Shown piece by piece: positions 26,623-34,726 of a stretch of DNA of 64,000 bases. The stretch is taken from contig JADKAJ010000005.1 in the NCBI GenBank assembly GCA_016719165.1, forward strand, positions 124,001 through 188,000, read 5' to 3'. The notes beneath the pieces are model-generated. The model ran no database searches. It was not told the origin of the DNA and worked only from the letters and a program-made list of their open reading frames with translations. Numbering within the stretch: the first letter of the stretch is position 1; every line of letters begins with the position of its first letter. The stretch is from Chitinophagaceae bacterium. Lineage in GTDB: Bacteria; Bacteroidota; Bacteroidia; Chitinophagales; Chitinophagaceae. The position numbers were made by a program, and so were the translations under genes.

Positions 26623-29184
26623 TTATTTTTTCTTTTGGTACAATGTTTCAGGTGGCCCGAGATAACTTCGTTTGACGCCGCCAAAATCCAATACTATTTT
26701 TTGTAATACCACTGCCGGGCTCACCACCCAATATTTTACCGTATGCTTACCGGGTTGCAGTAGTTTATGTTTGCTTGATTTAATGATTATACTTTCTGCC
26801 ACCCATTTGTTCCAGATGCCGCTGATGCTGTTCTTATCTTCTTTATTGATACTGAAAATTTGCGGTGTTTCATTATCAATTGAAATTGCATATTGCAAAC
26901 CTTCTTCTGCATTGTGAAAATTTAAGGTAGGAGAGAAGTAACAATATAGTGTCACACTGTCTTCACTGTAAGTATAAATCTCATATTGAAGATGTGCTGC
27001 TTTGCCACCGGGTTTTTGTTGATTGGCCGTAACTGGAAAACTTGTGATGGCGGATCCGGTTCTGCCATGATCAGGTAAAGACTTCCAGGTGATGTCATTT
27101 GTGTTAACAGCTTTTATAAAATGGTTAGCTTCGATAGAGATATAGCCATTTTGTTCGTAGAAGATATTTTTTGCCAGGCTCTTTGGGTACAGTGCTTCTT
27201 TCCAAGATGATGTTGTATCTATTCCTGTGAGAATAGAGTCGGCAGGTACATAGTTTACAGCTGGCATTTTCTGCTTGTTTGGTTGTTGCCAATAAGTATA
27301 TCCGATATGTGTCTGGCTCATCATGTGATTCCACTTGCCTTTGTTTAATTGATGGTATTCGAGTGTTATCAATGAATCATTTTCATAAAGCTGTTTCACT
27401 TTATCAGCATAGCCGTTAGCTTCTTCCCATTTATTTTTATAGGCTTCTTTGTTCAGGGCAACATGGTAATATATTTCGTTCAGGTTGGCGCAGGCTTTCA
27501 CCGGGTGTAAGACCAATTGAAAGTAGGCGTCTTTAAATTCCGCAGGTAGTTGTTTATTTATTTCCTCTGCTTTTTTTAACAGGCTTTTATAGTCATTTAC
27601 TACTGTGCTCCATTCATTGTAATTAAAACTATAAGTGTTTGCATCAAGAAGCTCAGGTTTTCTTCTTCCGTTATATTTTGCATATTTAGCAAGGATATCA
27701 GCAATTTCTTTGGCGTGGGTACTTCCAAATTGTGAAGCACTCCAATATTCTGCATATATCTGCAGATCATCTGCACCAATTTTTTCTGGGTTCCAGGCAT
27801 AGTCTAAAAAGAAGGAGATGGGAAATTCCATGGGTTTGATATCACCAACATTCACGATCCAGATCTGTCTTGCATTATATTCCCATGCCAGGTGCATTTG
27901 TTCCCATATTCTAGGAAGCGGATTTGTATTTACCCATTTATAATTTCGGGGGCCACCTACATAATCAAAATGATAGTAAATGCCATACCCGCCTTTCCTG
28001 GGCGGATCAGTAAGTTTTGGCAATTTTCTGATGTTACCCCAGTTATCATCACATAAAAGCAGGGTGATATCATCCGGCACCCGCATACCTTTATCATAGT
28101 AGTCTTGCACTTCTTTGTATAAGGCCCAGAGTTGTGGCGTTTCGCTGGCAGGTTTTTGTGTTACTTCTTCAATGATCTGCCGTTGATCTTTTACAATTCT
28201 TTCCAGCAGGGCGGTTGCTGTTTCTCTTGACATCGGCTCATCTCCATCACCTCTCATCCCCACACTTACGATTTTTTCATTCCATGCTCTTTCCATTCCC
28301 CCTTTCCAGAATTCTTTCAGGCCTGTTTCTGTACTGTCATAGTTCCATTTGCGTCCCTTTCCATAGTATTTCCATTCTTCATGTGCCCGCATCAAAGGCT
28401 CATGATGCGATGTGCCGATCACAATTCCGTACTCATCGGCTGATTTTATATTCAAAGAATCGTCATAATAAAATGCATTACCCCACATGGCAGGCCATAT
28501 ATAATTCCCTTTCAGTCTCAGGATCAGTTCAAATACTTTTTCATAAAAGTGATGATTAAAGCCTCCGAATTTTTCTTTGCTCCAGTTAGAAAGAGCAGGC
28601 GCTTCGTCATTAATAAAAATGCCCCGGTATTTTACTTTAGGTAAATCGCTGTGGATAGAATTTTTCTTAATATAAACTGCTTCTTTCTTTTTTACCGGCA
28701 CATCGGCCCACCAATACCAGGGTGATACACCAATTTGTTTGGACAATTCAAATACACCATACGCAGTTCCTCTTCTGTCGCTGCCTGTTATTACAAGGGC
28801 ATGGGCAATACCTTTGAAAGGGTTCTCTATTGTCTGAATGCTGTAGGCTTCCCATTTCCCATTAATATGGTCCGTCTTTATCTTATTGCTTTTTATAAGT
28901 GATCGAAGAAGTGGTGAACTTTTTAAAGAACCGATTATTATGACAGTCTCAGCTTTGTCTGGTAATGAGCCGGTAAGTACCGGGATTGCTCCTGTAACTG
29001 CTTTTATATCATTTTGCAAGAACCCGGCAGCTAATTGTACGAGGGACTCATCATTGGTATCAACACATATGAACGGGTTACCAAGCATAAAGGAATTGGC
29101 AGTTGCATTTGTTTCAACAATCAGCTGACTGTTTGAAACAAAGCTTTGCATCAGCAATACCAGAGCTGTTAGTGTTCTTTTCAT
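26623..29184 (-). CDS. GH115 xylan alpha-1,2-glucuronidase, secreted
   Basis: I start at 29184 (MKRTLTALV), giving 853 residues with a signal peptide to about residue 20; the start at 29241 would overlap the SDR gene. GH115 features are GVFELSKQIGVSPWYWWADVP, RGIFINDEAPALSNW, NYIWPAMWGNAF, YGIVIGTSHHEPLMR and MRGDGDEPM. The C-terminal part (about 660-850) forms beta-sandwich domains. The family removes (4-O-methyl)-glucuronic acid from inner as well as terminal xylose units of long xylan. It pairs functionally with the GH67 enzyme encoded just upstream, which handles short oligosaccharides. Confidence 0.95.
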   Translation of the reverse strand: MKRTLTALVLLMQSFVSNSQLIVETNATANSFMLGNPFICVDTNDESLVQLAAGFLQNDIKAVTGAIPVLTGSLPDKAETVIIIGSLKSSPLLRSLIKSNKIKTDHINGKWEAYSIQTIENPFKGIAHALVITGSDRRGTAYGVFELSKQIGVSPWYWWADVPVKKKEAVYIKKNSIHSDLPKVKYRGIFINDEAPALSNWSKEKFGGFNHHFYEKVFELILRLKGNYIWPAMWGNAFYYDDSLNIKSADEYGIVIGTSHHEPLMRAHEEWKYYGKGRKWNYDSTETGLKEFWKGGMERAWNEKIVSVGMRGDGDEPMSRETATALLERIVKDQRQIIEEVTQKPASETPQLWALYKEVQDYYDKGMRVPDDITLLLCDDNWGNIRKLPKLTDPPRKGGYGIYYHFDYVGGPRNYKWVNTNPLPRIWEQMHLAWEYNARQIWIVNVGDIKPMEFPISFFLDYAWNPEKIGADDLQIYAEYWSASQFGSTHAKEIADILAKYAKYNGRRKPELLDANTYSFNYNEWSTVVNDYKSLLKKAEEINKQLPAEFKDAYFQLVLHPVKACANLNEIYYHVALNKEAYKNKWEEANGYADKVKQLYENDSLITLEYHQLNKGKWNHMMSQTHIGYTYWQQPNKQKMPAVNYVPADSILTGIDTTSSWKEALYPKSLAKNIFYEQNGYISIEANHFIKAVNTNDITWKSLPDHGRTGSAITSFPVTANQQKPGGKAAHLQYEIYTYSEDSVTLYCYFSPTLNFHNAEEGLQYAISIDNETPQIFSINKEDKNSISGIWNKWVAESIIIKSSKHKLLQPGKHTVKYWVVSPAVVLQKIVLDFGGVKRSYLGPPETLYQKKK

Positions 29185-29197
29185 ATAGTTAATCGTT

Positions 29198-29968
29198 TCA
29201 AAAACCGATGCTATTCCCCCCATCCACAGGGAGTACAACACCGGTTATATATTTCGCAGCATCACTGGCAAGGAAATAAGCTGCTTCGCCAATATCAACT
29301 GGTTGTCCCATAATGCCCATTGGTGTTCGGCTGAATACTTTTGCTTTTCTTTCGGGATCACTATCGAGTGCCTTTGCTGTCATTTCTGAGTAAATAAATC
29401 CAGGGGCAATAGCATTTACACGGATACCTTTGGGAGATAATTCAACAGCCATCGCTCTGGTTAATCCGTCAATTGCTGTTTTGCTCGCACTGTACGCAAT
29501 TACTTTAGGCAACCCGTATTGTGCTGCCATGGAACTGATGTTGATGATAGAGCCTGATCCCTTTTTCAGCATCTCTTTTACTACTTCCCTGCTCATGGCA
29601 AATACGGCAGAAAGATTGGTGGTGATGATCCGTTGAAAATCCTCATCAGTAACTTCCGTAAATTCTTTTTTCATATTGATCCCGGCATTGTTTACCAGTA
29701 TATCTATATGACCGAATTGATTGATCACATCAGCAACAAACCCGGGTATAGAGGCCAGTTTACTAACATCGCAGGGTATGGCATGGCACAGTTCTCCCAA
29801 CTGTGTTTTGGCATTTTCTAGTTTCTCTTTATCTCTTCCAGCAATGATAGTTAGGATACCATTATGGGTGAACCGTTCAGCAATGGCAAAGCCCAATCCC
29901 GAACCTCCTCCTGTTACTATTGCCACTTTTTTGTCCCCGATCCCTAAAGGGGAGTTTCCAGCATTCAT
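29198..29968 (-). CDS. SDR-family NAD(P)-dependent oxidoreductase, possible fructuronate reductase
   Basis: A 256-residue classical short-chain dehydrogenase. TGGGSGLG (about 20-27) binds the cofactor, NNAG stabilises the fold, and Ser plus YSASK form the active site. VNAIAPGFI and the C-terminal VDGGNSIGF are typical. It lies between the two alpha-glucuronidase genes, while mannonate dehydratase is encoded in the plus arm; a D-mannonate/fructuronate oxidoreductase role would fit, since some bacteria use an SDR for this step. It could instead act on a pentose or deoxy-keto acid. The specific reaction is inference. Confidence 0.8.
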   Translation of the reverse strand: MNAGNSPLGIGDKKVAIVTGGGSGLGFAIAERFTHNGILTIIAGRDKEKLENAKTQLGELCHAIPCDVSKLASIPGFVADVINQFGHIDILVNNAGINMKKEFTEVTDEDFQRIITTNLSAVFAMSREVVKEMLKKGSGSIINISSMAAQYGLPKVIAYSASKTAIDGLTRAMAVELSPKGIRVNAIAPGFIYSEMTAKALDSDPERKAKVFSRTPMGIMGQPVDIGEAAYFLASDAAKYITGVVLPVDGGNSIGF

Positions 29969-30069
29969 AATTTGTAATTTCTTTTATTAATAAAAAATTT
30001 CATTTGTTTTACTTTTCTGGATATTAATTATCCTTCAAACTAAGTTTTTCACCCGGCGGAGACTGGGCT

Positions 30070-32220
30070 TCAATTCCCCGGCGCAAAAGGGAACCGCAAG
30101 CTCTTATAATACTCTAGCGTTTTATCCGGCTGTTCATATGCTGCAGGAATGGGTTGTTTGCTGAATGTTTGAAAATAGAGTAAACATCCATTTCGCCACC
30201 ATATGGCTTCTTCGTGTTGTACATTCAGTAATTGCATGACCTGTTCATACCTTTCTTTATCTACAAATGGTTTTAATGCTACCCATTTTTGCTTCATTTG
30301 TTTTACCCGATCCGCACCGGTATAATAATGGTGACATAACTCTTCCCATACCGTCCGGCCACTTTTCATTTTATGATTCCATGGCACATGGTGAAACCAG
30401 AGGAGATTTTTTTCTTCGCAGGAATTTATGTCTTCCCATTGCTTTCTTGCTTCCGGGAAATATTGTGCGATGGCATTACTGCCGGTGGATGTCCTGTTGA
30501 AACCTATGCCAATACTGTCAGCTTTGTGATAATATACCGGGTTCCATTCAGGACGGTTTAAGTTACTGACCCAGGGAGCAGGACCATAATGATGGCCGGT
30601 TCCCATGATATGGTGTAATCCGATAGGATTAGTAAACTGTACATATATATCACGGCTATGCATCATTATTTCTTTTGCATTGGCTACAAATGAATAATTA
30701 TTTATGTAGGACATCCGCAACCATTCTTCAGCTATTTGTTCGCTTGATAATGTATAATCCCAGCTTAATCTTCCCAATGCATACCAGTTGGCCTGTGCAA
30801 ACGGATGTCCGCACCAGTTGATATCATTACCAATATTTGCCACTCCGGCCATTCCAGTCAAAGAATGATTATCTAAACTGCCATCGATCACTTTGGCCAC
30901 AGTACTTCCTTTCCCTTTACAGTAGGTATCACTTTCTAAAACTTCTTTGAAAAGGGGAGCCAGATAAACAAGGTTCGTTCCCTGGCCAAGATATTCCTGG
31001 GTTACCTGGAACTCCATCATCAATGGTGTTTTTGGCATTGCACCAAATAAGGGATGAAACGGTTCTCGGGGCATAAAATCTATTGCGCCATTTTTTACCT
31101 GTACCATAACATTCTTCCTGAATTGTCCATCCAGCGGCACAAAATCATCATAAGCCTGTTTATGTCTGTCGACCGGATTTTCAGCAGCATAGACAAATGC
31201 ACGCCAGATAACTATTCCATTAAATGGAGCAACCGCATCGGCCAGCATATTCGCTCCATCCGCATGGGTTCGTTTATAATCCTGCGGACCCGGTTGTCCT
31301 TCACTGTTAGCTTTCACCAGAAATCCCCCAAAGTCGGGTATGAGGGAATAAATTTCTTTTGTCTTCTGCTTCCACCACTGCTGCACTTCTTCATTCAATG
31401 GATCAGCTGTTTTTAATCCACCCAGTTCTATTGGCGCACTGAATCTTGCCGTGAGATATACTTTTATACCATAAGGGCGGAACACCTCTGCTAACGCTTT
31501 TACTTTTTGTAAATAGGGCTCCGTCAGAATAGTGGCATTGGCATTCACATTCGTAAGTACAGTGCCATTAATTCCAACGGATGCATTCGCTCTTGCATAA
31601 TCAATATATCTTTTATCTATATAACCCGGTAATGTATGCCAGTTCCATATACTAAAGCCGGCATATCCCCTTTCTACCGTTCGATTCAGGTTATCCCAAT
31701 GGTTCAGCAATCTCAATTTCAAACGTGGGAAAGAAATGATATTCAGCGGGGAGACCGGTTGATGTGTTTGTAATAACCGGAGAAAATGAAATACACCGTA
31801 AAGGATGCCCGTATCAGTATTGGCAGTGATGACAATGCAATTATTGCCATTGATTTTTTTAGTCATTATAATAAATCCCTCTGAGCCGGTTTGCCGGAGG
31901 TAGGAGGTTAATCCAAGTTGCCGTATAGAAGGAGAGGAGGAGGGTGTTCCTGCCAGGACAGTTCCTTTTTGATGGGTACCGGAAGTAAAAGGAATTTTTA
32001 TTTGCAGCAGCCCTTGTAATCCAAGACTTAGTTCTTCTTTTGCAGCGGTGATGGTTGGTGAAGATCCATGGATAGTAAGCCCGGTTATCTGTTGCCGGTA
32101 TAAGTGGAGCAGTTGTTTATTGTCAATGGTTTTGTATCGCAGCCATAAGTCATAGCCGTTCTCTGCGTTTAGATACTCAAACGAAGAAAACAGGAAAAGT
32201 AATAACAACAGTTTTTTCAT
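30070..32220 (-). CDS. GH67 alpha-glucuronidase, exported
   Basis: A 716-residue protein with a signal peptide (about 1-19), an N-terminal alpha/beta domain, the TIM barrel and a helical C-terminal domain. Conserved GH67 blocks are RGYAGFSIW, PDFGGFLVKANSEGQPGP (about 295-312) and VKNGAIDFMPREP (about 375-387), which carry acidic catalytic residues; AYDDF near 358 carries another. GH67 frees methyl-glucuronic acid from the non-reducing end of short xylo-oligosaccharides. It is the first enzyme gene of the minus arm, 28 bases behind a lacI gene. An exported GH67 suggests that aldouronic acids are trimmed in the periplasm. Confidence 0.95.
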   Translation of the reverse strand: MKKLLLLLFLFSSFEYLNAENGYDLWLRYKTIDNKQLLHLYRQQITGLTIHGSSPTITAAKEELSLGLQGLLQIKIPFTSGTHQKGTVLAGTPSSSPSIRQLGLTSYLRQTGSEGFIIMTKKINGNNCIVITANTDTGILYGVFHFLRLLQTHQPVSPLNIISFPRLKLRLLNHWDNLNRTVERGYAGFSIWNWHTLPGYIDKRYIDYARANASVGINGTVLTNVNANATILTEPYLQKVKALAEVFRPYGIKVYLTARFSAPIELGGLKTADPLNEEVQQWWKQKTKEIYSLIPDFGGFLVKANSEGQPGPQDYKRTHADGANMLADAVAPFNGIVIWRAFVYAAENPVDRHKQAYDDFVPLDGQFRKNVMVQVKNGAIDFMPREPFHPLFGAMPKTPLMMEFQVTQEYLGQGTNLVYLAPLFKEVLESDTYCKGKGSTVAKVIDGSLDNHSLTGMAGVANIGNDINWCGHPFAQANWYALGRLSWDYTLSSEQIAEEWLRMSYINNYSFVANAKEIMMHSRDIYVQFTNPIGLHHIMGTGHHYGPAPWVSNLNRPEWNPVYYHKADSIGIGFNRTSTGSNAIAQYFPEARKQWEDINSCEEKNLLWFHHVPWNHKMKSGRTVWEELCHHYYTGADRVKQMKQKWVALKPFVDKERYEQVMQLLNVQHEEAIWWRNGCLLYFQTFSKQPIPAAYEQPDKTLEYYKSLRFPFAPGN

Positions 32221-32248
32221 ATTCGCATATGCTGGTTTTGGCCGATGT

Positions 32249-33280
32249 TTATTTTCTCATTCTCAGTGATGATTTTCGGATGATAAGGTCGGAACGAACT
32301 ACAATGGTATTAGTATGTTTAATATTGGATACACCTTTGAGATGATTGATAAGATTTCGGGCCGCAATTTCACCCATGTCAATACCGGGATAATCGATCG
32401 TCGTCATTTGTGGTTCAATCAGTTTACTGATGGCGTCATTATTAAATCCAACAATCGCAATATCTTCTGGTATGCGAACCCCATGTTCTTTAAGGGTACG
32501 CATACATACAGCTGCTGAGAAATCATTGGTGATAAAGGCACCGTCAGGAAGAGGTTTCATTTTAAGTATCTGGAGAGCGGCTTCTACACCGCATTGTTCA
32601 CTGAGATCTTTTATCAGAACCCTGTCCTTTTCATAAGGAATATTGTTGTCGTATAACGCATCCGTATAACCCTTATGCCGTTGGGCATATACATTTCGTT
32701 TTAAGTTAGCCGTTACCAGTACAATTCTTTTGCAACCCTGTTCTATCAGGTGCTGCGTAGCCTGGTAACCGCATTTATAATTATCAATGATGACCTTTGT
32801 GCTGTCACTGTTCTCTTCCACCCTGTCGAAGAAAATTACAGGAATGGCTTTTTCTTCATATAAATTATAATGATCCAGCCCTTTGGTGTCAAAGGCCAAT
32901 GAAGCTATTAAGCCATCAACCCGTTTATGAAATAGGTTCAGCGCATTGGCTGCTTCTTTTTCATAACTTTCAGAGGAGTGTGCAATGATAAGATCGTATC
33001 CGGCTTCTGTAGTTACTTTTTCTATCCCGGCCAACACAGACGTAATGAAGTTACTGTTCAGTTCATGCACAATGACACCAATGGTGTTTGTCTTTTGTTT
33101 ACGCAGGCTGCTGGCAAACGTATTATGACGATACCCCAGCTCTTTGGCCGCTTCCTGGATTTTTTTCCTGGTGTTTTTATTTACCGCCGGGTGATCTTGT
33201 AATGCACGGCTGACAGTGGCGGATGAAAGATCCAGTTTCTGTGCAATATCATAGATGGTAATGTCTTTTTTCTGTTTCAT
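32249..33280 (-). CDS. LacI-family transcriptional regulator (intact copy)
   Basis: A 343-residue LacI/GalR regulator. The helix-turn-helix is at residues 5-30 (TIYDIAQKLDLSSATVSRAL), followed by the hinge helix and a periplasmic-binding-protein-like sensor domain (about 60-335). It is a close paralogue of the frameshifted regulator 39 bases upstream; matching blocks include NTFASSLR, KRVDGL and GFNNDxISK. A TTGCAATCGGTTGCA palindrome lies 2 bases before its start codon, which suggests self-control. It probably responds to a xylan-derived sugar and represses the locus. This would differ from the hybrid two-component regulators usual for Bacteroides xylan loci. Confidence 0.92.
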   Translation of the reverse strand: MKQKKDITIYDIAQKLDLSSATVSRALQDHPAVNKNTRKKIQEAAKELGYRHNTFASSLRKQKTNTIGVIVHELNSNFITSVLAGIEKVTTEAGYDLIIAHSSESYEKEAANALNLFHKRVDGLIASLAFDTKGLDHYNLYEEKAIPVIFFDRVEENSDSTKVIIDNYKCGYQATQHLIEQGCKRIVLVTANLKRNVYAQRHKGYTDALYDNNIPYEKDRVLIKDLSEQCGVEAALQILKMKPLPDGAFITNDFSAAVCMRTLKEHGVRIPEDIAIVGFNNDAISKLIEPQMTTIDYPGIDMGEIAARNLINHLKGVSNIKHTNTIVVRSDLIIRKSSLRMRK

Positions 33281-33281
33281 G

Positions 33282-33296
33282 TTGCAATCGGTTGCA
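33282..33296. promoter_or_regulatory. LacI-type operator before the intact lacI gene
   Basis: TTGCAATCGGTTGCA is an imperfect palindrome with a central CG, the common form of LacI-family operators. The same 15 bases recur at 34408-34422. It sits immediately before the start codon at 33278-33280, where bound repressor could stop transcription from a promoter in the 39-base gap or act as a roadblock to readthrough. Confidence 0.72.
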
Positions 33297-33319
33297 TAAA
33301 AATCGCAAAAAAAATCAAT

Positions 33320-34359
33320 TTATAAAGATTTGTTTTTTTGAGAAGATTCACGGATGACCAGATCACACCGGAGAATGATGGTGTTGGTAGTTTTTATGTC
33401 AGTAACCCCGTTCAAATGATTGATCAGGTTGCTGACGGCAGCTTCTCCCACGTTATAACCAGAGTAATTAACCGTTGTCAGGTTTGGTTCTATTACTTTA
33501 CTGATGGGGTCGTTATTGAAACCGGCAAATGCAATATCCTGTGGTATACGGAAACCAGCGGATTTTAATGTTAGCATGCAATGTACCGCTGCAGTATCGT
33601 TGGCGGAAAAGACACCATCAGGCCTGTCTTTTTCTTTCATTTTCAAGATGCGTTCTCCTGCCTGGGTGCCGGCATCTTCACTAAGTTTGCTGATATATAA
33701 TAGCTTTTCTTCGAACGGTAGGTTGTGGTCCCTGAGAGCCTGTTTATATCCTTTAATTCTCTCCGAATAAACATTCCTCAGCACATTACCTCCAAGATGC
33801 ATGATTCTTCTACAACCCTTGTCTATCAAGTGTTTCGTAATGTCATATGCTGCTTTTGCATTATCAATAATGATTGAGGTGCTTTCATGGTGCGGGAAGG
33901 TCCGGTCAAAGAAAACCACGGGAATTCCTTTTTTGAAAAAGGGTTTCAGGTGATCAATATTTTCGGTGTCGTAGGCCAGGGAGACCAGCAGGCCATCCAC
34001 TCTTTTATTAAATAATGTAGCTGCATTGGCTACTTCTTTTTCTGAACTTTCCAGGGAATGACTGATGATCAGGTTGTACCCTTCTTTACTGGCAACGTCT
34101 TCCATTCCGGCCAGTACGGAAGAAACAAAATAGCTGTTTAATCTGGGGACTATAACTCCAAGAGTTTGAGTTCTTTTGCTGCGCAGGCTGCTGGCAAAAG
34201 TATTGGAACGGTACCCCATTTCCTTTGCCGTATCGTTTATTTTTTTCCGGGTATGTTTATTAATCGAGGGTGGTCTTTTAACCCCCTGCTTACCGTTGTA
34301 GCGGAAATATTAAGCTGCTTGGCAATATCATAAATGGTAATTTCTTTATCGCTCGCCAT
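33320..34359 (-). pseudogene. LacI-family regulator with a one-base frameshift after the DNA-binding helix
   Basis: From ATG 34359 the frame gives MASDKEITIYDIAKQLNIS and ATTVSRGLKDHP, a normal LacI helix-turn-helix, then turns into PGKK and stop. The sensor half continues in another frame; its open frame starts at 34219 (MGYRSNTF). Adding one base at GACCACCCTCG (34265-34275) restores DHPSINKHTRKKINDTAKEMGYRS, so a C has probably been lost from a CCCC run. The rest aligns with the downstream lacI over its full length. If real, the cell makes only a headpiece, or a sensor without DNA-binding part; a sequencing error is equally possible. Confidence 0.85.
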
Positions 34360-34406
34360 AGTGTTCCCTTGTCTGGTAAAGGAACTTACTAATTTTCAAA
34401 AAAAAA

Positions 34407-34424
34407 ATTGCAATCGGTTGCAAT
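34407..34424. promoter_or_regulatory. LacI-type operator between lacI and susC
   Basis: ATTGCAATCGGTTGCAAT is an 18-base near-palindrome; all pairs match except the two beside the central CG. It shares its core with the site at 33282-33296. It overlaps the presumed -33 element of the susC promoter and lies 48 bases before the frameshifted lacI start, so one bound repressor could control both directions. Confidence 0.8.
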
Positions 34425-34447
34425 TTTAAAAAAAACTATTATATTCG
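34418..34447 (+). promoter_or_regulatory. susC: Candidate Bacteroidota-type promoter for susC
   Basis: A TTG at 34418-34420 (as -33 element) is 19 bases from TATATTCG at 34440-34447, which partly resembles the Bacteroidota -7 consensus TAnnTTTG. The TTG lies inside the operator. Spacing and context are right, but the -7 match is imperfect. Confidence 0.45.
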
Positions 34448-34726
34448 TTTTGCCAACTACTAAAAATATCGATTGCTGAACTTAAAAATGTTCACTGTTT
34501 TCAACTGCTGTATGAAGAAAATTAGCTCAAATAAGCCAATTGTTACTGCCAGTACCGGAAGGTTATTCAGTGATTATCCTGCCAGCTATTTTGCTTCTTC
34601 CTTTTTAAATTTCTACATCTGTCCTGATATAAGTTTTTGTTCTGCTGATGCAATTCAGTACATCAGCGGATTTGCTGCTCCCTATACTGAAGTTTCTACA
34701 ACTATTCAATTGCCAAAATTAAGATT

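Larger units (their letters stand above)
34360..34726. promoter_or_regulatory. Divergent regulatory region and long susC leader
   Basis: This 367-base gap separates the two arms. It holds the LacI-type palindrome and a candidate promoter near its left end. The sequence from about 34450 to the susC ATG would be an untranslated leader of roughly 270 bases. A frame starting at TTG 34473 (or ATG 34488) runs through the leader and ends with TGA overlapping the susC ATG, but its product matches no family I know. No riboswitch fold was recognised. Confidence 0.6.
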
